Assembly (NCBI GenBank): GCA_902388495.1
Contig: CABMPP010000017.1
Location: 21,807-85,806 of the forward strand
DNA: 64,000 nucleotides
Source of the DNA: an uncultured Bacteroides sp.
GTDB lineage: Bacteria; Bacteroidota; Bacteroidia; Bacteroidales; Bacteroidaceae
Direction: 5' to 3'
Below are positions 48,688 to 56,032 of the stretch, in pieces (the first letter of the stretch is position 1; the number at the start of each line of letters is the position of its first letter). A program made the position numbers and the translations under genes. Below the pieces are notes generated by a model. The model worked only from the letters and a program-made list of their open reading frames with translations, searched no databases and was not told the origin of the DNA.

Positions 48688-48863
48688 TTTCTGTCCAAAA
48701 AATAGGGAAGACTGCGGCAAAGATACTAAAATACTATTGGCTGACAAATTTAAAAATAGAGATGTATCTGTTAAAATATGGCTTTCAAGGTCGTGTAGTG
48801 TGAATTAATGTTGTATTTATACTTTGTTTAATAGGGAATTATTTTCCATTGGAAATAAATTAA

Positions 48864-48871
48864 TACGTTTG
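48864..48871 (+). promoter_or_regulatory. -7 box of the DUF6132-DoxDA operon
   Basis: TACGTTTG matches TAnnTTTG, 41 nt before the ATG at 48912. The -33 region (TTTT) is poor, perhaps activator dependent. Confidence 0.45.
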
Positions 48872-48911
48872 CATTGTTTTATCGGAGTAATAACAATTAA
48901 ACTGAATAAAA

Positions 48912-49139
48912 ATGGAAACGAATATGGTGAAAGTCTTTTTCAGAAAACATTGGCCCGTATTATTGGGCGTAGTAGTCGGCGCAGTAGCAGGTTATTTATA
49001 TTGGAGATATGTAGGTTGTACTACCGGTAGTTGTCCTATTACTTCTTCTCCTGTCAATAGCACTTTGTGGGGAGCCGTTATGGGGGGATTATTAGGAAAT
49101 ATCTTACAGCCTCAATCACGAATGGAAAACAATCAATAA
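48912..49139 (+). CDS. DUF6132 family small membrane protein
   Basis: The 75-aa protein has two membrane segments (HWPVLLGVVVGAVAGYLYW and STLWGAVMGGLLGNIL) and a conserved cysteine pair in GCTTGSCPITS, as in DUF6132, which occurs with sulfur or thioredoxin-related genes. It starts the operon with the DoxDA gene, 9 nt upstream of its ATG. The cysteine loop faces the periplasm or the active site of a partner (inference). Confidence 0.8.
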   Translation: METNMVKVFFRKHWPVLLGVVVGAVAGYLYWRYVGCTTGSCPITSSPVNSTLWGAVMGGLLGNILQPQSRMENNQ

Positions 49140-49147
49140 GACTAATA

Positions 49148-50176
49148 ATGGAACAAAATGCAGCAACAAAACGTGTATTCAATCTTTCGGGGATGTTTGC
49201 ACTTGCCCTCCGTCTGGTAGTCGGTTGGACATACTTTTCGGCGTTCTGGCGTCGCCTTGTATTGGAAAATAAATTAGTAGAAGATGCACCGGGTTATATT
49301 GGAGAGAAATTCAATCATTTTCTGCCGAATGCTTTGGGCATTAAACCTCTTATCGAGTATTTGGTGACGACACCGGATGTACTGTGGTGGTCGATGGTAG
49401 CTTTTACTATTATTGAAGGTATAGTAGGGTTGTTGTTCATGCTGGGGTATTTCACCCGGCTGGCAAGTATAGGAGTGATTGGCTTGGCAGGTGGTATTCT
49501 GCTTGGCTCGGGTTGGATAGGTTCTACTTGTCTGGATGAATGGCAGATTAGTGTGCTGGGTGTTGCCGCAGGTTTTACTGTATTTCTTGCCGGAGGCGGA
49601 TATTATTCACTCGACCGTATTTGGATGTCGAAAACGCCTTGGTTCAATAAACGTAAATGGTATCCGTGGATCGCTTCCGGTGAATTGGCTATAAAAGACA
49701 ATACTTTGAAGAAAGTAGCGGCTGTGGGAAGTGTTGCCATTCTTTTCCTTACCTTATTTACCAATCAGGTTTTTCATGGTGGGGTATGGGGGAAATTGCA
49801 TAATAAATCGGTTAAACCCAAAATAGAAATTGTAGATGCAAATTTGCAGAGTGGTGAGCTTCAGTTTACTTTGTCCCGGGTAGAAGGCATCGACGTCTAT
49901 GGTTCCTTCTTGATAGGCATTGCGTTGCAAGATGCCGAAGGCAATGAGATTATAAATCTGGGTATGGATGATCTGTCCCATTTCCCTGCCGAGAATATCC
50001 ATAATAAGTATATAGCCAAAGTTAAGTCCGGAAAGCATAGCTTGGTTATTCCGTTGGGTGCCAAGGCAACTCTTGACATTGCAAGCAGTGCTTTAGCAAA
50101 CCTTTCCGGAGAAGTTTATAAGTTGGTGCTGACAGATATCAGTGGACAAACCTGGGAAGCGGAGATAACCAAATAA
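49148..50176 (+). CDS. Thiosulfate:quinone oxidoreductase-like fusion (DoxD-DoxA)
   Basis: The start MEQNAATKRVFNLSGMFALAL is used, not the longer frame from 49067. The 342-aa protein has four membrane helices of the DoxD (TQO small subunit) domain (residues 15-170: ALRLVVGWTYFSAFW, TIIEGIVGLLFMLGYFTRLASIGVIGLAGGILLG) and a C-terminal extracytoplasmic DoxA domain (about 210-342). In archaea, DoxD and DoxA are separate and oxidise thiosulfate to tetrathionate with quinone as acceptor. In Bacteroides the substrate is untested, so the name shows family only. Confidence 0.8.
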   Translation: MEQNAATKRVFNLSGMFALALRLVVGWTYFSAFWRRLVLENKLVEDAPGYIGEKFNHFLPNALGIKPLIEYLVTTPDVLWWSMVAFTIIEGIVGLLFMLGYFTRLASIGVIGLAGGILLGSGWIGSTCLDEWQISVLGVAAGFTVFLAGGGYYSLDRIWMSKTPWFNKRKWYPWIASGELAIKDNTLKKVAAVGSVAILFLTLFTNQVFHGGVWGKLHNKSVKPKIEIVDANLQSGELQFTLSRVEGIDVYGSFLIGIALQDAEGNEIINLGMDDLSHFPAENIHNKYIAKVKSGKHSLVIPLGAKATLDIASSALANLSGEVYKLVLTDISGQTWEAEITK

Positions 50177-50183
50177 AGTGAAT

Positions 50184-50708
50184 CTAATATAAAAGGTAGC
50201 CTGCAACTCCTGCTAATATTATCAGTAGAATAGGGTGCAGATTCCATTTCCATGTGACACCGAAAGCTGCTGCGAAGATCAGGATGCTTTTATAATCAAT
50301 GAAGTTTTCCTTGTTCATCAACAGCAACGCAGCAGCAGCTATCAATGAAACAGACATAGGCAGCAAACCGGACATTGCTGCCTTGATGTATTTATTATCC
50401 TTACACTTCGCGAAGAAATAGGAAATCAGCAATACTAATATAAATGAAGGCAAACAGACTGCAACCGTGGCTGCAATCGCTCCCCATACGCTTTGTGTAA
50501 CTGTATAACCTACATAGGTTGCGCTGTTGATTCCTATCGGTCCGGGTGTCATTTGCGAAATGGCCACAACGTCGGTGAACTGTTGCAAAGTGAGCCAATG
50601 GTAGTGGTCGACTACTTCGTATTGAATAAGGGATAACATGGCGTATCCGCCTCCAAAACCGAAAACTCCGATTTTCAGATATACTAAAATCAATTGCCAG
50701 TAAATCAT
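50184..50708 (-). CDS. Chromate transporter family protein, second half
   Basis: The 174-aa membrane protein belongs to the CHR (ChrA) family, the short form that works in pairs. Visible: LVYLKIGVFGFGGGYAMLSLIQYEVV, then VVAISQMTPGPIGINSATYVGYTV, both typical CHR motifs, with six hydrophobic helices expected. Its start overlaps the stop of the first-half gene by ATGA, so the pair forms a heterodimer. Chromate export is known for ChrA; physiological substrates in Bacteroides are unknown. Confidence 0.85.
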   Translation of the reverse strand: MIYWQLILVYLKIGVFGFGGGYAMLSLIQYEVVDHYHWLTLQQFTDVVAISQMTPGPIGINSATYVGYTVTQSVWGAIAATVAVCLPSFILVLLISYFFAKCKDNKYIKAAMSGLLPMSVSLIAAAALLLMNKENFIDYKSILIFAAAFGVTWKWNLHPILLIILAGVAGYLLY

Positions 50709-51256
50709 GCTTGTAATTTTTTCAGTTTATCTTTTAACCATAATGTGTAGACCATTCCTCCTGCAATGCCTGCCAGGACAATGTAAACGGGCGACAGCCC
50801 GCATTGCCAGATGAGCACCGTGGCAATGGCAGGCAACACCAATTGCCAGTATTTCAATTTCAAAGCCCGTGCTGCCGATATGCAAGGGATAACAATCAAG
50901 GCTACCACTGCCGGACGGATGCCGTTGAAGATACGTATCATTGCCTGATTGTTCTGGAAATGGGCAAAGAACATGGCAATCAGCATCATAATAACGAAAG
51001 AGGGGAGAATCGTGGCAAGTGCACATACCAAGCTGCCTTTCACCTTGTGCAACTTATAACCTACGAAAATGGATATGTTTACCGCAAAAACACCGGGCAA
51101 GGATTGGGTCAGTGCGAACATCTCCATAAAATCTTCTTTACTCATCCATTTCTTTTTTACAATTTCCCGCTCTATGAGAGGTATCATAGCATATCCACCA
51201 CCGATAGTAAACATTCCTATCTTGGCAAATGTCAAAAATAGCAGCAAGTATTTCAT
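50705..51256 (-). CDS. Chromate transporter family protein, first half
   Basis: The 183-aa CHR-family membrane protein carries FAKIGMFTIGGGYAMIPLIEREIV and FALTQSLPGVFAVNISIFVGYKL. It is the upstream gene of the pair and overlaps the other by 4 nt. The product is about half the length of the long ChrA form, which has both halves fused. Confidence 0.85.
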   Translation of the reverse strand: MKYLLLFLTFAKIGMFTIGGGYAMIPLIEREIVKKKWMSKEDFMEMFALTQSLPGVFAVNISIFVGYKLHKVKGSLVCALATILPSFVIMMLIAMFFAHFQNNQAMIRIFNGIRPAVVALIVIPCISAARALKLKYWQLVLPAIATVLIWQCGLSPVYIVLAGIAGGMVYTLWLKDKLKKLQA

Positions 51257-51448
51257 TATTTTTTCTTCGGGTTACTTTCTATCGCAAAGTAACCCAATAT
51301 TATCAACATATACAAGCTGGAGGGGTGATATTTATTTATTAATATTTTATATTTGACCGCTTTATTCTTAAATCTATTTAAAAGGTGAATATTTAGACCT
51401 AATAAACCTTTATATTTAACTCCTAATTACAAAAGTACATATATTAAC

Positions 51449-51841
51449 ATGATACAGATAATACAATTACAAGGAACAGACAAGCGGTTATATCAGCTTG
51501 TAGCTCCTTTAGTGATGAGCCCGGAAGTGCTGAAGCAGAATTATAATTATCCTTTCCGTACTTCGGAGGATTATGTATGGTTCATTGCTCTGGATAATAG
51601 ACATGTTGTTGGTTTTATTCCGGTGGAACGAAAGAAATCGGAGTATGTTATTAATAACTATTATGTCAAAAAAAAGAATGTTGATACCTTGAAATTGCTA
51701 TTGGAAAAGGTGATTGATACCTTGGATAAGGGCGTCAATTTGACGGCTATCAGTTTCGTTGAAGACAAGGACGTTTTCAAGGAACAGAAATTTTCGGTAG
51801 AAAAGGTATGGACCCGTTATGTAAAAATGAAGAAAGACTGA
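51449..51841 (+). CDS. GNAT-like small protein in the IbrA/IbrB operon
   Basis: The 130-aa product resembles a short acetyltransferase-like (GNAT) fold: VWFIALDNRHVVGFIPVE..., then YVKKKNVDTLKLLLEKVIDTLDKGVNLTAISFVEDKDVFKEQKFSVE, with no clear acetyl-CoA pyrophosphate-binding loop. It immediately precedes the IbrA-like gene (7 nt) and is likely part of its system. Its function is unknown, and the activity is uncertain because the QxxGxA motif is missing. Confidence 0.6.
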   Translation: MIQIIQLQGTDKRLYQLVAPLVMSPEVLKQNYNYPFRTSEDYVWFIALDNRHVVGFIPVERKKSEYVINNYYVKKKNVDTLKLLLEKVIDTLDKGVNLTAISFVEDKDVFKEQKFSVEKVWTRYVKMKKD

Positions 51842-51847
51842 TTGACT

Positions 51848-53137
51848 ATGACTGCACCCAAAAATGTGTATGACTTGGCACAAGAGCGTCTCGATATTCT
51901 TTTTAAAGAATTCGATACGATATGTGTTTCCTTCTCAGGAGGAAAAGATAGTGGCGTGTTGCTGAATTTATGTATAGACTATATTCGTCAGCACAATCTG
52001 AACCGTAAGTTGTGCGTATTTCACATGGATTATGAAATACAGTATAGTGTGACTATAGATTATGTAGACCGCATACTGGAAGCAAATAGAGATATTCTGG
52101 ATGTATACCGTGTCTGTGTACCTTTCCGTGTGACTACCTGCACGTCGATGTATCAAAGCTACTGGCGTCCGTGGCAGGATGATTTGAAAGATATCTGGGT
52201 AAGGGAAATGCCAAAGGAGTGCCTGACCAAGGAAACTTTTCCTTTCTATACTGAGGAAATGTGGGACTATGAGTTTCAGATGCATTTTGCCAAATGGCTA
52301 CATCAAAAGAAGGATGGTGTGCGTTCCTGCTTTCTTATAGGTATACGTACGCAGGAAAGTTTTAATCGTTGGCGTAGTATTCACCTCAACCGGAAGTACC
52401 AGATGTATCATAACTACCGATGGACTTCAAAAATTGGCAATGATATCTACAATGCTTATCCTATTTATGACTGGAAAACGACGGATATATGGACTGCCAA
52501 CGGGAAGTTTGGTTTCGACTATAACCATTTATACGATTTATACTACAAAGCCGGTGTCAATATCGAACGCCAGCGGGTGGCGAGCCCGTTCCTCTGTGAG
52601 GCTCAGGAGAGTCTCCGGTTATATCGTGCCATTGACCCCAATACTTGGGGAAGGATGATAGGGCGCGTCAATGGTGTGAATTTCACCGGTATATATGGAG
52701 GTACACGTGCCATGGGATGGCAAAATGTACGCTTGCCCGAAGGATATACCTGGAAAAGTTTTATGCAGTTCCTGTTGTCTACTCTGCCCGAAGATACTCG
52801 GAGGAATTATCTGAAGAAGTTGACTGTGAGTATTGAGTTTTGGCGTACGAAGGGGGGATGCCTTAGCGATGAGACCATCCAGAAATTACAAAAGGCGGGT
52901 ATTTCCATTGAAGTGCTGAATAGCACGAACTATAAAACCAATAAGAAGCCGGTGCGCATGGATTATCTGGATGATATAGATATTGCAGAATTCAGGGAAA
53001 TCCCTACGTACAAGCGGATGTGCATCTGTATTCTTAAGAATGATCATGCCTGTAAGTATATGGGTTTTGCCCTGAATAAAGAAGAAATATATAAGCGAGA
53101 CAAAATAATGGAACAATTCAAAAATATGATGTTATGA
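51848..53137 (+). CDS. IbrA-like PAPS-reductase-fold protein (DUF3440)
   Basis: The ATG at 51848 is used. The 429-aa protein begins with a PAPS reductase/ATP sulfurylase-type PP-loop (ICVSFSGGKDSGVLLNLCIDY, residues about 20-40) and continues with DUF3440 (SCFLIGIRTQESFNRWRSI, YPIYDWKTTDIW, RVASPFLCEAQ, GCLSDETIQKLQKAG). IbrA/IbrB are known from E. coli as pathogenicity-island proteins that affect eib gene expression. The true reaction is not established. It is coupled to the IbrB-like gene by a 4-nt overlap. Confidence 0.82.
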   Translation: MTAPKNVYDLAQERLDILFKEFDTICVSFSGGKDSGVLLNLCIDYIRQHNLNRKLCVFHMDYEIQYSVTIDYVDRILEANRDILDVYRVCVPFRVTTCTSMYQSYWRPWQDDLKDIWVREMPKECLTKETFPFYTEEMWDYEFQMHFAKWLHQKKDGVRSCFLIGIRTQESFNRWRSIHLNRKYQMYHNYRWTSKIGNDIYNAYPIYDWKTTDIWTANGKFGFDYNHLYDLYYKAGVNIERQRVASPFLCEAQESLRLYRAIDPNTWGRMIGRVNGVNFTGIYGGTRAMGWQNVRLPEGYTWKSFMQFLLSTLPEDTRRNYLKKLTVSIEFWRTKGGCLSDETIQKLQKAGISIEVLNSTNYKTNKKPVRMDYLDDIDIAEFREIPTYKRMCICILKNDHACKYMGFALNKEEIYKRDKIMEQFKNMML

Positions 53138-53667
53138 GTGTAGATAAGAGCCCTGTATATAATGTGAAAGCAATTCCGGTGGAGAAGATTCATGCAAACG
53201 ATTATAATCCGAATGTAGTGGCTCCGCCCGAGATGAAACTTTTGGAACTATCCATCTGGGAAGATGGCTTCACCATGCCATGTGTATGCTACTATGATGG
53301 AGAAACGGATCAATATATCCTGGTGGATGGTTTTCACCGCTACCAGGTATTGAAGACATCCAAAAGGATCTATCAACGTGAAAACGGACTGCTTCCTGTA
53401 GTGGTAATTGATAAGGAGTTATCCAACCGTATGGCTTCCACTATCCGGCATAATCGTGCCCGTGGTACACATAATATCGAGTTGATGTGCCAGATTGTGG
53501 CGGAGTTGGACAGGGCCGGCATGTCCGACGAATGGATTATGAAGAATATCGGTATGGACCGTGACGAAGTGTTGCGTCTGAAACAAATTTCCGGTTTGGC
53601 GGATTTGTTTGCGAACAAAGATTTTAGCATTCCGGATAAGAAAGAGGAGTATGTTGCCGATAAATAA
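53134..53667 (+). CDS. IbrB-like ParB/Srx-fold protein
   Basis: The 177-aa product has the ParB N-terminal-like domain (VKAIPVEKIHANDYNPNVVAPPEMKLLELSIWEDGFTMPCVCYY, then YILVDGFHRYQVLK; the GFHR motif near residue 69 is a ParB/Srx signature) and the later STIRHNRARGTHNIELMCQIVAELD. It starts 4 nt inside the IbrA-like gene. Such proteins may bind nucleotide and DNA. A terminator follows at 53679. Confidence 0.8.
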   Translation: MSVDKSPVYNVKAIPVEKIHANDYNPNVVAPPEMKLLELSIWEDGFTMPCVCYYDGETDQYILVDGFHRYQVLKTSKRIYQRENGLLPVVVIDKELSNRMASTIRHNRARGTHNIELMCQIVAELDRAGMSDEWIMKNIGMDRDEVLRLKQISGLADLFANKDFSIPDKKEEYVADK

Positions 53668-53678
53668 AGCGGCTTTTT

Positions 53679-53708
53679 AGGGGTGGATATTTCAATCCGC
53701 CCCTTTTA
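53679..53708 (+). terminator. Terminator after the IbrA/IbrB operon
   Basis: AGGGGTGGAT (53679-53688) pairs with ATCCGCCCCT (53695-53704), one G-T pair, followed by TTTT. Confidence 0.75.
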
Positions 53709-53765
53709 TATTCATTAACATGTGAAATATTTCATTGCAAACTTGCATAATTTGGTCAAATCGCC

Positions 53766-53773
53766 TACATTTG
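53766..53773 (+). promoter_or_regulatory. -7 box upstream of the UXS gene
   Basis: TACATTTG, with TTGC 19 nt upstream. The start near 53780 would give a leader of about 54 nt to the ATG at 53834. Confidence 0.55.
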
Positions 53774-53833
53774 TGCAGCATAAAAAAGAAGGAGGCAGAT
53801 TTTTCTGTCTTAAGACTTTATAAAAAAGATTGC

Positions 53834-54769
53834 ATGAAGAAAATTTTGGTTAGCGGAGGTGCCGGTTTTATAGGCTCTCATCTTTGTACACGGCTGATAA
53901 ATGACGGGCATCAGGTGATTTGTCTGGACAATCTTTTCACCGGTTCGGAAAGGAATATTGCTCACTTGAAAAGTAATCCTCGTTTTGAATTCGTGTTGCA
54001 CGATGTCGAACAACCCTATGAAGCACAAGTAGATGAGATTTATAATTTGGCCTGCCCTGCTTCTCCTATCCATTATCAATATGATGCTATTAAGACGATA
54101 AAAACCTCCGTATTGGGTGCTATTAACATGCTGGGGCTGGCAAAGAAGACGAATGCTAAAATATTGCAGGCTTCTACCAGTGAAGTATATGGTGATCCTG
54201 TCGTTCATCCCCAAGTAGAAAGCTATTGGGGAAATGTGAACCCGATAGGCAGTCGTTCTTGTTATGATGAAGGTAAGCGGTGTGCTGAGACTTTGTTTAT
54301 GGATTATCATCGCCAGAATGGGGTGCGGATCAAGATTATACGCATTTTCAATACGTATGGTCCCCGGATGTTGCCGAATGACGGGCGGGTAGTCTCAAAC
54401 TTTGTAGTTCAGGCTTTGCAGAACCATGATATAACAATCTACGGTACTGGCAATCAGACCCGTAGTTTCCAGTATATAGACGATTTTATAGAAGGTATGG
54501 TGCGCATGATGGATACCGAAGATGATTTTATAGGTCCGATAAATCTGGGAAATCCGAATGAGTTCTCCATTTTGGAATTGGCTGAAAAGGTCATCAAACT
54601 GACGAACTCTAAATCGAAACTGGTTTTCAAACCTTTGCCGCACGATGACCCCAGACAACGTCAGCCGGATATTACACTGGCGAAGACAAAATTGGGATGG
54701 GCGCCCACCATCGAACTGGAAGAGGGGCTGAAACATATGATAGAGTATTTTAAGGAATATCGTTCCTAA
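53834..54769 (+). CDS. UDP-glucuronate decarboxylase (UDP-xylose synthase)
   Basis: The start [18 protein letters not shown] is used. The 311-aa protein is an extended SDR: NAD-binding [19 protein letters not shown], the catalytic Ser/Tyr/Lys set (TSEVYGDP, then [12 protein letters not shown]), and NTYGPRM. This set, especially [16 protein letters not shown], is typical of UXS, which converts UDP-glucuronate to UDP-xylose for surface polysaccharides or glycoproteins. The upstream frame beginning at 53735 is not used because the promoter is inside it. Located alone upstream of the two-component gene. Confidence 0.9.
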   Translation: MKKILVSGGAGFIGSHLCTRLINDGHQVICLDNLFTGSERNIAHLKSNPRFEFVLHDVEQPYEAQVDEIYNLACPASPIHYQYDAIKTIKTSVLGAINMLGLAKKTNAKILQASTSEVYGDPVVHPQVESYWGNVNPIGSRSCYDEGKRCAETLFMDYHRQNGVRIKIIRIFNTYGPRMLPNDGRVVSNFVVQALQNHDITIYGTGNQTRSFQYIDDFIEGMVRMMDTEDDFIGPINLGNPNEFSILELAEKVIKLTNSKSKLVFKPLPHDDPRQRQPDITLAKTKLGWAPTIELEEGLKHMIEYFKEYRS

Positions 54770-54809
54770 CTAAATAGAAATTTGATAACGGGAAAAACAA
54801 TATAGAAAG

Positions 54810-55937
54810 ATGAACATGGAAATAAATCCTTCTGAGTACAAGATTCTCATCGTTGACGATGTGATGTCAAACGTTTTATTGTTGAAGGTACTCTTGACAA
54901 ACGAGAAATTTGCAATCGCTACGGCAAGTAACGGACGGCAGGCCTTGGAGCAGGTTAACAAAGAAAATCCAGATTTGATTCTGCTGGATGTCATGATGCC
55001 GGACATGAGTGGTTTTGAAGTGGCTCAACATTTGAAGTCGAATCCGGAGACTGCTGAGATTCCAATCATCTTTCTGACGGCATTGAACAGCACGGCAGAT
55101 ATTGTGAAAGGCTTCCAGGTAGGTGCAAACGACTTTATCTCCAAACCCTTCAACAAGGAAGAGTTGATTATCCGCGTCACCCACCAGATTTCTCTGGTAG
55201 CTGCTAAACGTCTTATTTTGAGTAAAACAGAAGAACTGAGACGTACCATTGCCGGTCGTGACAAATTGTATTCGGTTATCGCTCATGACTTGCGTTCTCC
55301 GATGGGTTCTATCAAGATGGTGCTCAATATGTTGATATTAAACCTGCCGGTTGAGAAGATTGGCAGTGAAATGTATGAGTTGCTGACGATGGCCAATCAG
55401 ACAACGGAAGATGTATTCTCTCTGTTGGACAATCTGCTGAAGTGGACAAAGAGCCAGATCGGTAAACTGAACGTGGTTTATCAGGATGTGGATGTGGTAG
55501 AAGTAGCCGACAGTGTGACTGAGATATTCAATATGGTGGCAAGCCTGAAAAAGATTACAATCCGTGTCGTGAAACCGGAGAAGATGCTTGTTAATGCTGA
55601 TATTGATATGCTGAAAACGGTAGTTCGCAACTTGTTGAGCAATGCTATCAAGTTCAGCAAAGAGAATTCCGAAGTGCTGATTAAGATGGAGGAAGTAGAT
55701 GGAATGGCAGTTGTCAGCGTTCAGGACCATGGCTGTGGTATCAGTGAAGAAGGGCAGAAGAAACTGTTGCATACAGATACCCACTTCAGTACATTCGGTA
55801 CGAACAATGAAGAAGGTTCAGGACTCGGTCTGCTGTTATGCAAAGACTTTGTAACAAAGAACGGCGGAGAGTTGTGGTTCACTTCCACGGAAGGTGAGGG
55901 GTCCATATTCGGTTTCTCAATTCCGCTGAAGAAATAA
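54810..55937 (+). CDS. Response regulator fused to histidine kinase
   Basis: The 375-aa cytoplasmic protein has an N-terminal receiver (ILIVDDVMSNVLLLK, phospho-acceptor Asp in LILLDVMMPDM, and the conserved KPFNKEEL, residues 12-125) followed by a HisKA-type dimerisation helix with HDLRSPMGS (about 165) and a HATPase (NLLSNAIKFS, DHGCGISEEG, GSGLGLLLCK). The receiver precedes the kinase, the reverse of classical hybrid kinases, so an upstream kinase may feed the receiver. There is no sensor domain. A terminator follows. Confidence 0.87.
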   Translation: MNMEINPSEYKILIVDDVMSNVLLLKVLLTNEKFAIATASNGRQALEQVNKENPDLILLDVMMPDMSGFEVAQHLKSNPETAEIPIIFLTALNSTADIVKGFQVGANDFISKPFNKEELIIRVTHQISLVAAKRLILSKTEELRRTIAGRDKLYSVIAHDLRSPMGSIKMVLNMLILNLPVEKIGSEMYELLTMANQTTEDVFSLLDNLLKWTKSQIGKLNVVYQDVDVVEVADSVTEIFNMVASLKKITIRVVKPEKMLVNADIDMLKTVVRNLLSNAIKFSKENSEVLIKMEEVDGMAVVSVQDHGCGISEEGQKKLLHTDTHFSTFGTNNEEGSGLGLLLCKDFVTKNGGELWFTSTEGEGSIFGFSIPLKK

Positions 55938-55974
55938 TACGAAATCTATAAGATAGGATTTTTCCCATTAATAT

Positions 55975-56008
55975 AAAGGCAGAAAGTCGACGACTTTCTG
56001 CCTTTTTT
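55975..56008 (+). terminator. Terminator of the response regulator-kinase gene
   Basis: AAAGGCAGAAAGTCG pairs with CGACTTTCTGCCTTT around a very short loop, followed by TTTT. It can also end the convergent addB-like transcript. Confidence 0.8.
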
Positions 56009-56032
56009 GTTATTTTAAAGTTGGGAAAGTGT

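Noticed and set aside
49067..49147. 27-codon N-terminal extension of the DoxDA frame
   Set aside because: It overlaps the end of the DUF6132 gene in another frame. The ATG at 49148 with a 9-nt gap is the better start.
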